From Palleronia sp. LCG004 (GTDB lineage: Bacteria > Pseudomonadota > Alphaproteobacteria > Rhodobacterales > Rhodobacteraceae), in assembly GCF_032931615.1 (NCBI RefSeq), contig NZ_CP136759.1, forward strand, positions 2,546,501 to 2,610,500: a DNA stretch of 64,000 nucleotides, read 5' to 3'. Both the position numbers and the translations under genes were made by a program. Below the pieces are notes generated by a model. The model was given only the letters and a program-made list of their open reading frames with translations. It ran no database searches and was not told the origin of the DNA. Shown one piece after another: positions 47,604-56,171 of the stretch. Numbering within the stretch: position 1 is the stretch's first letter; each line of letters opens with the position of its first letter.

Positions 47604-48745
47604 GCGCGGTCCTGAACCTGCCCGGCGGGTCCGTCACGCTCGAAGCGGGCCCCGCGCCCGCGACGGGGGGCGACTGGACCCGCACGGCCTATGCCGCGGC
47701 CCACGTGGTGGCCGATCCGCTGGCCGAGGCCGATCCGTGGGTCGACGTCGCGCTCGACTGGGACCGCACGCTGGCCTTCCGCGAGCATCTCTGGGATCTG
47801 GGCTTCGGCGTGGCCGAGGCGATGGATACCGCGCAGCGGGGCATGGGGCTCGACTGGCCGACCTCGCTCGAGCTCATCCGCCGCTCGACCGAGCTGGCGA
47901 AGGGGCGCGGCGCGCTCGTCGCGAGCGGGGCGGGGACCGACCACCTCGCTCCGGGGCCCGAGGTCACGATCGACGACGTGATCCGCGCCTACGAGGAGCA
48001 GTGCGAAGCGGTCGAGGCGGCCGGCAGCCGGGTGATCCTGATGGCCTCGCGCGCGCTGGCGAGGGCGGCCGCGGGTCCCGAGGATTACGCGCGGGTCTAT
48101 GGCCGCGTGCTGTCGGGGCTCGGGCGGCCCGCGATCCTGCACTGGCTGGGCGAGATGTTCGACCCCGCGCTGGAGGGGTACTGGGGCTCGGGCGACCACA
48201 TGGCGGCGATGGAGACGTGCCTGTCGGTCATCGCCGAGAACGCCGACAAGGTCGACGGCATCAAGATCAGCCTGCTCTCGGCCGAGAAGGAGATCGCCAT
48301 GCGCCGCCGCCTGCCCGAGGGCGTGGTCATGTATACCGGCGACGACTTCAACTATCCCGACCTGATCGAGGGCGACGCGGAGGGGCATTCCCACGCGCTG
48401 CTGGGCATCTTCGACCCGATCGCCCCCGTCGCGGCCCGGGCGCTGTCGGAGCTGGCCCGGGGCGACGCCGCGGCCTATCACGGGGCCTTCGCGCCGACCG
48501 TGCCGCTGTCGCGCCACATCTTCCGCGCGCCCACGCGGTTCTACAAGACCGGCGTGGTGTTCATGGCCTATCTCAACGGCCACCAGGACCACTTCACCAT
48601 GGTGGGCGGGCAGGAGAGCACGCGATCGACGCTGCACCTGGCCGAGATCGTGCGGCTCGCCAACGCGGCCGGGCTGATCGCCGATCCCGACATGGCGGCG
48701 GCGCGCGCCCGCGCGGTCTTCGCCGCGCGCGGGGTCGCGGCATGA
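47600..48745 (+). CDS. DUF993 family protein (aldolase-like TIM barrel)
   Basis: 381 residues, start GTG overlapping the previous stop (GTGA). The body has an alternating beta/alpha pattern, with GSRVILMASRALARAAAGPE, PAILHWLGEMFDPALEGYWG, KVDGIKISLLSAEKEIAMRR (a Lys on a beta strand, as in Schiff-base aldolases) and VVMYTGDDFNYPDLIEGDAE. DUF993 proteins are grouped with the dihydrodipicolinate-synthase-like superfamily but have no assigned reaction that I know of. The operon context (dehydrogenase before, isomerase after) suggests carbon-carbon cleavage of an oxidised sugar. Confidence 0.88.
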   Translation: MSAVLNLPGGSVTLEAGPAPATGGDWTRTAYAAAHVVADPLAEADPWVDVALDWDRTLAFREHLWDLGFGVAEAMDTAQRGMGLDWPTSLELIRRSTELAKGRGALVASGAGTDHLAPGPEVTIDDVIRAYEEQCEAVEAAGSRVILMASRALARAAAGPEDYARVYGRVLSGLGRPAILHWLGEMFDPALEGYWGSGDHMAAMETCLSVIAENADKVDGIKISLLSAEKEIAMRRRLPEGVVMYTGDDFNYPDLIEGDAEGHSHALLGIFDPIAPVAARALSELARGDAAAYHGAFAPTVPLSRHIFRAPTRFYKTGVVFMAYLNGHQDHFTMVGGQESTRSTLHLAEIVRLANAAGLIADPDMAAARARAVFAARGVAA

Positions 48746-49569
48746 GCGGGCTCGGGCCCGAGCGGCTGTCGCTCAACACCGCGACATTGCGCGAGCAATG
48801 GACCCTCGCGCAATGCATCGAGGGCTGCGCGCGGCACGGGATCGGGGGGATCTCGCCCTGGCGCGACAAGCTCCACGAGATGGGCACCCGGACCGCGGCG
48901 CGGGCGATCCGCGATGCGGGCCTGCAGGTCTCGGGGCTCTGCCGGGGCGGCTGGTTCACCGAGAGCGGCGCGATCGACCAAGGCGTCGTCGACGACAACA
49001 GGCGCGCCGTGGACGAGGCCGCCGCCATCGGGGCCGAATGCCTCGTCATGGTGGTGGGGGGGCTCGCGCGGGGGTCGAAGGATCTGCCCCGCGCCTGGGA
49101 TCTGGTCGAGGAGGGGCTCGCCCGCACGCTCGAGCATGCGCGGGGGGCGGGCGTGAAGATCGCGATCGAGCCGCTGCATCCGATGTATGCCGCCGACCGG
49201 GCCTGCGTGAACACGACCGCCCACGCGCTCGACATCTGCGACCGTCTGGGCGGGGGGATCGGTGTCGCGCTCGACGTCTATCACGTCTGGTGGGACCCGG
49301 ATCTCGCCGCGCAGATCGCGCGGGCGGGGTCCGCGCGGATCATGGCGTTCCACGTCTGCGACTGGCTGGTGCCGACGCGCGACCTGCTGACCGACCGGGG
49401 CATGATGGGCGACGGCGTGATCGACATCCCGCGCCTGCGCGGGCTGGTCGAGGCGCAGGGCTTCGACGGGCTCGCCGAGGTCGAGATCTTCTCGGATCGC
49501 GACTGGTGGCGGCGCGATCCCGACGAGGTCCTGGCGACGATCGTGGACCGCGGACGGACCGCCTGCTAG
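48742..49569 (+). CDS. sugar phosphate isomerase/epimerase-family TIM barrel
   Basis: 275 residues, AP-endonuclease-2 fold. Metal ligands can be read in VKIAIEPLHPMY (Glu, His), VALDVYHVWWDPD (Asp, His), MAFHVCDWLVP (His, Asp) and LAEVEIFSDRDWW (Glu). Members isomerise keto sugars or eliminate from 3-keto-glycosides. ATG 48742 overlaps the DUF993 stop. The TetR gene follows after 43 bp. Confidence 0.88.
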   Translation: MSGLGPERLSLNTATLREQWTLAQCIEGCARHGIGGISPWRDKLHEMGTRTAARAIRDAGLQVSGLCRGGWFTESGAIDQGVVDDNRRAVDEAAAIGAECLVMVVGGLARGSKDLPRAWDLVEEGLARTLEHARGAGVKIAIEPLHPMYAADRACVNTTAHALDICDRLGGGIGVALDVYHVWWDPDLAAQIARAGSARIMAFHVCDWLVPTRDLLTDRGMMGDGVIDIPRLRGLVEAQGFDGLAEVEIFSDRDWWRRDPDEVLATIVDRGRTAC

Positions 49570-49612
49570 AGCGTCGCGGAGCCGGTCCGCGGCATCGCGA
49601 AGGATGACAGCC

Positions 49613-50254
49613 ATGACCAAGCCCCCGGTCCGCCGCCGCCGCAACGCCGAGCGCACGCGCGAGGAGATCCTGCAGGCCGCGCTCGAGGAGTTCTCGAGCA
49701 TGGGGCATTCGGGCGCGCGGGTGGACCGCATCGCGGCGCGCGCGGGCGTGTCGAAGCCGATGATCTACGACTACTTCGGCGACAAGGACGCGATCTACGC
49801 CGCCGCGCTGCGCGAGGCCTACGTGCAGATCCGCCGCGGCGAGGAGCAGCTCGCGCTCGATCCCGACGATCCGCGCGAGGCGGTGCGCGAGCTGGTGCGC
49901 TTCACGATGGACCACTTCCGGCGCAAGCCGTGGTTCATCCGCATCCTCAACTCCGAGAACCTGATGGGCGGCCAGACGGTCGCCCGGATGCACGACGCGG
50001 CCGAGATCCAGTCCGTCCTCGTCAAGCGCCTCACGAGGATCCTCGCCCAGGGGGCCGAGCAGGGCGTCTTCCGACCCGACGTGGACCCGGCCGAGTTCTA
50101 CGTCTCGGTCGCCTCCCTGTGCTACTTCCCGATCTCCAACATGCACACCCTCCGCGTCGTCTTCGACCTCCCCCTCGACGACCCGTGGATCGAACGCCGC
50201 GCAGAAGAAGCATCCGATATGCTCCTCGCATGGCTCACAATCAAAACAGATTGA
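49613..50254 (+). CDS. TetR/AcrR-family transcriptional regulator
   Basis: 213 residues. Helix-turn-helix domain about 12-60 (RTREEILQAALEEFSSMGHS, VDRIAARAGVSKPMIYDYFG). The ligand-binding domain (about 70-210) has the FTMDHFRRKPWFIRILNSEN and HTLRVVFDLPLDDPWIERRA segments seen in regulators of sugar or aromatic catabolism. ATG 49613 has AAGGA eight bases upstream; ATG 49604 is an alternative. It probably represses the promoter at 46381, and the similar palindrome at 53703 makes the downstream ABC locus a second candidate target. Confidence 0.9.
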   Translation: MTKPPVRRRRNAERTREEILQAALEEFSSMGHSGARVDRIAARAGVSKPMIYDYFGDKDAIYAAALREAYVQIRRGEEQLALDPDDPREAVRELVRFTMDHFRRKPWFIRILNSENLMGGQTVARMHDAAEIQSVLVKRLTRILAQGAEQGVFRPDVDPAEFYVSVASLCYFPISNMHTLRVVFDLPLDDPWIERRAEEASDMLLAWLTIKTD

Positions 50255-50460
50255 AAAGAGCTCCCCTTGTATCTTTCCCACGAGACGTCCGCCCCGCGCG
50301 GACCGTCTACCCGAGGGGGCTTGGCTTTTGGAAACCTGGGGCGGGGATCGGACCGTCGCCCCTTGGGTCTTTCAGGGCCGTGGGAAAGCCGGGGCGATCC
50401 CCGACTTCGGTTTTGGGCCTGAACGTATGAGGGGGAGTCCACGATCTCCCGTATCAAACG

Positions 50461-51560
50461 TTAAGGCGCGCCCTGAAAGCTTTTGACCGACTTCCTCGGT
50501 CGGTCGGTATCGATGTGAGCAAGGGATGGCTGGATGTGTTCGTGCATCCCAACGGCGAGCGGTTCCACGTCGACAACGACCCCACGGAAATCCGACGGCT
50601 TCGGAAAAGATGTCTGGCGATCTTGCCCGAGCCGGTCGTGATGGAGGCGACGGGACGCTACCATCGTGCCGCCCATGCCAACCTGCATGAGGCCGCGCTT
50701 TTGGTGGCGATCGTCAATCCCTATCGACCCCGGCGCTTCGCGGACGCTCACGGCCGTCTTGCCAAGACCAACAACATCGACACAGAAACCTCGGCGGGGT
50801 TCGGCCCGACGATGCCGCTCGTTACAAGCAAACCTCCCACAAGTTCATGGCGCAGATCGCTAAATTCACGGGTGCCCGCCGTCAAATCATCGAAGCATGC
50901 ATGTCGTTGGAGCAACAACTTTCCGAAGCGTCCTTGGGGGATTGTGATAGCGCAGATTACGGAAAGGTTCGAGCTGTGCCACCGACACGGCAAGGAACTC
51001 GCTGAGATACTTCTGCCCCTCGTACAGGCCGATCCGACGACTGTAAGACGCTTCGAGATCCCGACCTCTGTACCGGGGATCGGTCCCGTCACCGCGATCA
51101 CACTTCTCGTCGAGATGAAAGAACTGGACTCGGACAACGCAGCCGAGGTCGCGTCCCTTGCGGGATCGACGCCGATCAACCGGGATTTGGGCCAGTTGCG
51201 GGGCAGCAAGATGATCCGCTCCGGAAGCATCGTTGCGCGCAACGTTCTCTACAGAGCGGCGACAATCGCGATGCACTGGAACCGTGATCTTGCGTCACTC
51301 TACGGCCGGCTTCGACAGGGCGGCAAACCGTTCAAGGTCGCGATCACGGCCACCATGCGGAAGCTGACCGTGATGACAGACACTCTGCTTCAGGAAAACC
51401 GGGTGTGGACGCCCACGCCGCCCAGACCGAACATTCGCCGCGCCACGCAGGAGCGTCGGCTAAGCGGGACGGTCCGGACGTTCGCCATCAAGAGCTGGAC
51501 GGCCGCTTTTCGCATTAAGGGTCTGGCCGAATTCGTGGATGCTCTTCCGACCAGACCCGG
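50461..51560 (+). pseudogene. IS110-family transposase, degraded
   Basis: Residues of a DEDD transposase can be followed: VGIDVSKGWLDVFVHP from 50506 (first Asp), VVMEATGRYHRAAH (Glu), RLAKTNNIDTE. In the middle, frame slips near 50815 and again near 50940: the true sequence YKQTSHKFMAQIAKFTGARR and EACMSLEQQLSEASLGD is in another frame there. The C-terminal Transposase_20 domain is back in frame (SVPGIGPVTAITLLVEMKEL, GSIVARNVLYRAATIAMHW). No start codon precedes VGIDVSK in frame, and the normal C-terminal stop seems lost. IS110 elements lack terminal inverted repeats, so the ends are approximate. The element is inactive and separates the TetR operon from the VOC gene. Confidence 0.82.
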
Positions 51561-51566
51561 GTTACA

Positions 51567-51995
51567 TCACACACCGAAGACGACGTGGCCCTCTTCATTG
51601 ATCGGCCAGGCTGGATTCCACGCGATCTCCCAAATGTGCCCATCGGGGTCCGCCACATAACCCCGAACGCCACCTTGGGGCGGAGCGTCGGCCTCGCGGA
51701 GAACGGTCGCGCCGGCGGCCACGAGCGCACTCATGACGGCTTGCACCTCTCCTTCCCCGGAGACGTTGTGGGCAAGGGACATCGCTCCCGAGGCAGGCAG
51801 CTCCCGAACCCTTGTGTCCTCTTCGAGCGAGCCTTTCAGCCATGTGCCGAAGACGAAGCCGTTCATCTGGTAGAAGACGATCTCCTCGTTCTCGAACACC
51901 GGGGTCCAGCCGAAGCCATCCCGGTAGAACCTCTTCGATCTCTCGAGATCGGAAACGCCTAGGGTCACGACTGAGATCTGTTGTTGCATGTCCAT
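51567..51995 (-). CDS. VOC-superfamily protein (glyoxalase/bleomycin-resistance fold)
   Basis: 142 residues. Two beta-alpha-beta-beta-beta modules: VVTLGVSDLERSKRFYRDGF at the start, and AMSLAHNVSGEGEVQAVMSA with VRGYVADPDGHIWEIAWNPA in the second half, whose Glu is a typical metal ligand. Substrate unknown; the small size and lone position suit the broad VOC family. AAGGAC precedes ATG 51995. Its 3' end abuts the decayed IS110 gene. Confidence 0.88.
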   Translation of the reverse strand: MDMQQQISVVTLGVSDLERSKRFYRDGFGWTPVFENEEIVFYQMNGFVFGTWLKGSLEEDTRVRELPASGAMSLAHNVSGEGEVQAVMSALVAAGATVLREADAPPQGGVRGYVADPDGHIWEIAWNPAWPINEEGHVVFGV

Positions 51996-52344
51996 GTCCT
52001 TTCATCTCGCCTGCGCGACATGCGCGGGCAGTTGGACCATGGGACGCGACAATCGAAGCGCCGATGCGCGAAAGGACCCGCGTTGCGGGGGTCGGGCCAA
52101 CCGCACCGACCTAACCTGTTTCTGGTGGCGACAAACTACTCGCCCTCGTGCGCTGGATGCAACCGGTCCGGACATTCAAGGCCTGCGCAGCATTGGACAA
52201 AAAGGGCTCTGAACGGTCCTTCGCCGCAGCCGGGACGAACGGCAACTCAAACTTTTAACAATGCCTAACCGGACCTCCGATAATCGGAAATCCGGTGAGG
52301 TTCATTCCGTCATTTCAGAGCTTGCGATCAAGACAGATGCTTTC
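51996..52344. other. gene-poor stretch with a nested palindrome
   Basis: 349 bp with no credible gene. It holds the VOC promoter on the minus strand. A nested inverted repeat at 52268-52296 (ACCGGA, inside it TCCGAT-A-ATCGGA, then TCCGGT) lies about 50 bp beyond the stop of the minus-strand oxidoreductase and could end its transcript. Composition is less GC-biased than the neighbours, in keeping with an old insertion site. Confidence 0.5.
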
Positions 52345-53622
52345 TCATCGCTCCCCGAGGTCGAGATCGGGAGGACAGATCTCCTCTATCGTCACGAGAC
52401 GGCCCTCGTCGGCGCTTTTCAGGGCCGCGATCCCCGTCAGAACCGACATCGCCCCCGCGCGGCTGCCCGCGCGCTGGCCCAGCGGATCCTCGCCCCGGCG
52501 GAAGATCGTGTCGCGCATCCGGTTGTCGCCACCGTAATGCCCCCCGGGCTCGTGCGGCACCTCGATCACCTCGTGACCGCCGCCGAAGTTGCGGGTGAGC
52601 AGGATGCGGTCCACCGCGTCGATTTCCCAGGGCTGGCGTTCGTACTGGCGCAGCTCGATCCGGCCATGGGTGCCGTTGAAAGCGATGTGGTGCCCCTCGA
52701 TCGGCATGTAGGTGTTGAGCGAGTAGGACACGATCGCGCCGTTCGAATAGCGGATCGTCGAGGACATCGTGTCGGGGATGTCGATCTCTTCGCGATAGAC
52801 GCAGGCATCGCGGAAATAACCGTCGATCTCGGCCGGATCGCCGTAGAGTGGCCAGAGGAAATCGTCGGCTTCCATGTCGAAGTAGTAGTTGCATTCCGAC
52901 GCGTGCGGGCAGCCGTGGCAGCGGGTCGAGCGGAACGGACCGTTATGGCCGTAGTTGCGAAGCTCTCCGAAGGCCATGACGTCCACCGGATCGGCGTCGA
53001 GATACCAGTTCAGCAGATCGAAGTGGTGCGTCGCCTTGTGCACAAAGAGCGATCCCGAATGTTCGCGGAACGCGTGCCAGCGGCGGAAGTAGTCGGCCCC
53101 GTGATCGGTATCGAGATACCAGTGGAAATCGACCGAGGTGACGGTACCGATGGCTCCCGATGCGATCAGCTCGCGGATGCGGTACGATGTCGGCGAGAAT
53201 CGATAGTTGAAGGACACGTCGACGCGACGGCCCGTCCTCTTTTCCGCGGCACGGATGCGGGCGATCTTCTCGGGTGAGGTCGTCATCGGCTTTTCGGTGA
53301 TGACGTCAGACCCCGCCTCGAGCGCCGCGACGATCAGGTCGTCATGCGTGTCGTCGGGCGTGCAGACGATGACCAGATCGGGCCGCGTCTCGGAAAGGCA
53401 GGCATCGAAATCCTGCCAGATCGGCGCATTCGTCCGGATCATCGACCGCGCCCGTTCCGCGCGCATGTCATTGAGATCGCAGATCCCCACGAGCTCGACT
53501 TGGTCGTTCCACCCCGCGAGGAGCTCGCCCCCCCACATGGTCGTTCCGCGATTGCCCGTTCCTGCAAGGACGTAGCGTGATCGTGGCTGTTCGGCCGGCG
53601 CGGACCTGTCGTCTGCACTCAT
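52345..53622 (-). CDS. Gfo/Idh/MocA-family oxidoreductase
   Basis: 425 residues, larger than the other family members here. Nucleotide-binding start YVLAGTGNRGTTMWGGELL, ITEKPMTTSPEKIARIRAAE near residue 108 with the catalytic Lys, and SFNYRFSPTSYRIRELIASG. FVHKATHHFDLLNWYL holds the active-site His residues. A cysteine cluster in STRCHGCPHASECNYYF (three Cys) is unusual and could bind a metal. It is divergent from the binding-protein gene of the third ABC transporter and shares its operator region, so it probably acts on the transported sugar. Confidence 0.88.
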   Translation of the reverse strand: MSADDRSAPAEQPRSRYVLAGTGNRGTTMWGGELLAGWNDQVELVGICDLNDMRAERARSMIRTNAPIWQDFDACLSETRPDLVIVCTPDDTHDDLIVAALEAGSDVITEKPMTTSPEKIARIRAAEKRTGRRVDVSFNYRFSPTSYRIRELIASGAIGTVTSVDFHWYLDTDHGADYFRRWHAFREHSGSLFVHKATHHFDLLNWYLDADPVDVMAFGELRNYGHNGPFRSTRCHGCPHASECNYYFDMEADDFLWPLYGDPAEIDGYFRDACVYREEIDIPDTMSSTIRYSNGAIVSYSLNTYMPIEGHHIAFNGTHGRIELRQYERQPWEIDAVDRILLTRNFGGGHEVIEVPHEPGGHYGGDNRMRDTIFRRGEDPLGQRAGSRAGAMSVLTGIAALKSADEGRLVTIEEICPPDLDLGER

Positions 53623-53702
53623 CGTGGCTCCTCCCGAATTCTCGTGCGCATGGAATTTCGAGAGGAGGATAAGCGTTTCGCCACGCGGGATACAACTAAT
53701 AT

Positions 53703-53718
53703 CCTACCATATGGTAAT
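53703..53718. promoter_or_regulatory. palindromic operator in the divergent promoter of the third sugar locus
   Basis: Contains the perfect 12-bp palindrome TACCATATGGTA (53705-53716) flanked by CC and AT. It matches the 46386-46401 repeat at 11 of 16 positions (CCTACnATnnGGTA). It sits 81 bp from the oxidoreductase start and 126 bp from the binding-protein start, a sensible place for a repressor of both directions. Confidence 0.72.
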
Positions 53719-53843
53719 ATTTCCTTGCCCGGTGAAAACGACCTTGCTAACGATTCCACCAGGGAGCTGCCCACCGCCCGGTCGGGGGCCGTATCCGGGA
53801 GGATCCGGGGAGTACCCGGGCTGACAGAACAGGGAGGATTGAA

Positions 53844-55121
53844 ATGTCTGGATTTGGAAAGGGACGCAGCGCCGCGCTCGCTGGGGTCGCCGTGACGGCG
53901 CTCCTCGCCGGGCCCGCGATCGCCCAGCAGAGCGGTGATATCCGCATGCTCTGGTGGGGGTCGCAGCCACGCGCCGACCGGACCTTTGCGGTCATCGACA
54001 TGTATCAGGAGGCCAATCCCGACGTCTCCATCCAGGGCGAGACGGTCGGCTGGGCCGATTACTGGACCCGCCTCGCCACGCAGGTCGCCGGTCGCAACGC
54101 GCCCGACGTGATCCAGCAGGATTACCGCTACATGTTCGAATATGCGGGCCGCGGCGCGTTGCTCGACATGATGCCCTATCGCGACGAGATCCTGACATTG
54201 CCCGGCGTGACCGAGGCCGACCTCGAAAGCGGGATGTCCGACGGACAGCTCTGGGGCGTCAATCTCGGCGTCAACTCGGTCGCGATGATGGTCAACGCCA
54301 CCATCTTCGAGGAGGCGGGCATTCCCGTTCCCGAGAACGGCGTGAGCTGGCAGGAGATCAAGGACATCGCGATCGAGGTCGCCGAGAAGTCCGACCGGAT
54401 CGAGTACGGCGTCGAGGACAGCTCGGGCTATGAGCCGTCGCTGCACAACTGGCTGCGCCAGCGCGGCAAGGAACTCTACACCGAGGAGGGAGAGCTCGCC
54501 TTCGACGTCCAGGACATGACCGAATGGTACCAGTTCTGGGCCGACATGCGCGACAGCGGCGCGACGCCGCCGCCCGATGTCCAGGCGCTCGACCAACGCT
54601 CCATCGAGACGCATATGGTCACGCTCGGCAATGCCGCGATGGGCTTCGCCAATTCAAACCAGCTCGTCGGGTTTTCGCAGCTCAACGAGGACGAGATCGT
54701 CATGCGGGTCTTCCCGCTCGTCGAGGACAGCACCAGCGAGGGGCATTTCTTCAAGCCGTCGCAGCTGCTTTCGGTCGCGGCTTCGACCGAATTCCCCGAA
54801 CTGTCGCTCGATTTCGTGAACTTCTTCATCACCGACACCGAAGCGGGCAAGGTGCTCGACGTCGAGCGCGGCGTTCCGATCTCGTCGGACGTGCGCGACG
54901 CGATCCGCCCCGAGCTCGACGAGGACGGCCTCGCACAGCTCGAATACATCGAGGGGCTCGACCCCTATGCGGGACCGCTGCCGCCCCCGCCGCCGCAGGG
55001 CGCGGGTGAGATCGATCAGATGATGATCCAGATCGGCCAGCAGGTGGCCTTCGGACAGCTCACCCCCGAAGAAGGGGCCGAACGGCTCGTCTCGCAGGCC
55101 GAGAGCATCCTCTCGCGCTGA
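53844..55121 (+). CDS. sugar ABC transporter, extracellular solute-binding protein
   Basis: 425 residues with a signal peptide of about 28 residues (ALAGVAVTALLAGPAIA-Q). Mature start SGDIRMLWWGSQPRADRTFA and many aromatic residues (VGWADYWTRL, EWYQFWADM) fit SBP family 1 for oligosaccharides. The C-terminus has the proline-rich DPYAGPLPPPPPQG segment. AGGGAGGA precedes ATG 53844. It starts the operon containing permeases, two oxidoreductases and the ATPase. Confidence 0.92.
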   Translation: MSGFGKGRSAALAGVAVTALLAGPAIAQQSGDIRMLWWGSQPRADRTFAVIDMYQEANPDVSIQGETVGWADYWTRLATQVAGRNAPDVIQQDYRYMFEYAGRGALLDMMPYRDEILTLPGVTEADLESGMSDGQLWGVNLGVNSVAMMVNATIFEEAGIPVPENGVSWQEIKDIAIEVAEKSDRIEYGVEDSSGYEPSLHNWLRQRGKELYTEEGELAFDVQDMTEWYQFWADMRDSGATPPPDVQALDQRSIETHMVTLGNAAMGFANSNQLVGFSQLNEDEIVMRVFPLVEDSTSEGHFFKPSQLLSVAASTEFPELSLDFVNFFITDTEAGKVLDVERGVPISSDVRDAIRPELDEDGLAQLEYIEGLDPYAGPLPPPPPQGAGEIDQMMIQIGQQVAFGQLTPEEGAERLVSQAESILSR

Positions 55122-55205
55122 TCGGGGCCCCTGTGTCGCGGGTGTGGACCAGCCATGCCCGCGACGCCGCCCGCAACGCCGTTCCGGATCTCCCAGGAGG
55201 TGTCG

Positions 55206-56171
55206 ATGTCGTCCAATTCCGAACCACCCGCCTATGCCGGCGCGGCGGCCGTACCGCTTGTAGTGGCCAACGGCCGGCGCGCGCGGCTCACACGCGCGCT
55301 GGGATCCTCCGGCGCGGCCTACGTGTTCCTGTTTCCCTGGCTCGCTGGATTCCTCATCCTGACGGCGGGTCCGGCGCTTTATTCGCTGTATCTGAGCTTC
55401 ACGGATTACGACCTCATCAACGTGCCCCGCTGGGCGGGTCTCGACAATTACATGCGGATCGCGACGAACGATCCGAAATTCCAGGATTCGGTGCGCGTCA
55501 CGCTGACCTTCGTGCTGCTGTCGGTGCCGCTCAAGCTCGCCGTGGCGCTCGGGGTCGCGATGCTGCTGAACCGCGGTCTGCGCGGATTGACGGTCTATCG
55601 CGCGATCTTCTACCTGCCCTCGCTGCTCGGGACCTCCGTCGCGATCGCGGTCCTGTGGCGGCAGCTCTTTGCGGGCGACGGCCTCATCAACAACCTTCTG
55701 CTGGGCTTCGGCATCCAGGGTCCGAGCTGGATCTCGAACCCCGACACGGCGCTCTACACGCTCGTCATCCTTGCGGTCTGGCAGTTCGGATCGCCGATGA
55801 TCATCTTCCTCGCCGGTCTGCGCCAGATCCCCGCCGACATCTACGAAGCGGCGCGGATGGACGGGGCGTCGAAGTCGCGGCAATTCTGGCGGATCACGCT
55901 GCCGATGCTGACACCGGTCGTGTTCTTCAACGCGGTCGTGCAGACGATCGACGCCTTCAAGGCGTTCACCTCGGCCTTCATCATCTCGGGCGGGACAGGG
56001 GGGCCGGTCAACTCGACGCTCTTCTACACCCTCTACCTCTATCAGGAGGCATTCGGCTATTTCCGCATGGGATATGCCGCGGCGCTCGCTTGGATCCTGC
56101 TCGTCATCATTGCGCTCTTCACGGCCTTCAGCTTTCTGAGCGCGCGTTACTGGGTGCATTACGATGACTGA
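55206..56171 (+). CDS. sugar ABC transporter permease 1
   Basis: 321 residues. N-terminal tail of about 35 residues, then six membrane helices starting with AAYVFLFPWLAGFLILTAGP. EAA loop DIYEAARMDGASKSRQFWRI around residue 215. ATG 55206 is preceded by CAGGAGGTG, a strong ribosome-binding site; the open frame extends to 55155 but without one. It overlaps permease 2 by 8 bp. Confidence 0.92.
   Translation: MSSNSEPPAYAGAAAVPLVVANGRRARLTRALGSSGAAYVFLFPWLAGFLILTAGPALYSLYLSFTDYDLINVPRWAGLDNYMRIATNDPKFQDSVRVTLTFVLLSVPLKLAVALGVAMLLNRGLRGLTVYRAIFYLPSLLGTSVAIAVLWRQLFAGDGLINNLLLGFGIQGPSWISNPDTALYTLVILAVWQFGSPMIIFLAGLRQIPADIYEAARMDGASKSRQFWRITLPMLTPVVFFNAVVQTIDAFKAFTSAFIISGGTGGPVNSTLFYTLYLYQEAFGYFRMGYAAALAWILLVIIALFTAFSFLSARYWVHYDD

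Noticed and set aside
50255..50460. A small gene between the TetR gene and the IS110 remnant
   Set aside because: The short frames have no start with a ribosome-binding site and no protein-like composition; the stretch is more likely the left end of the IS element.
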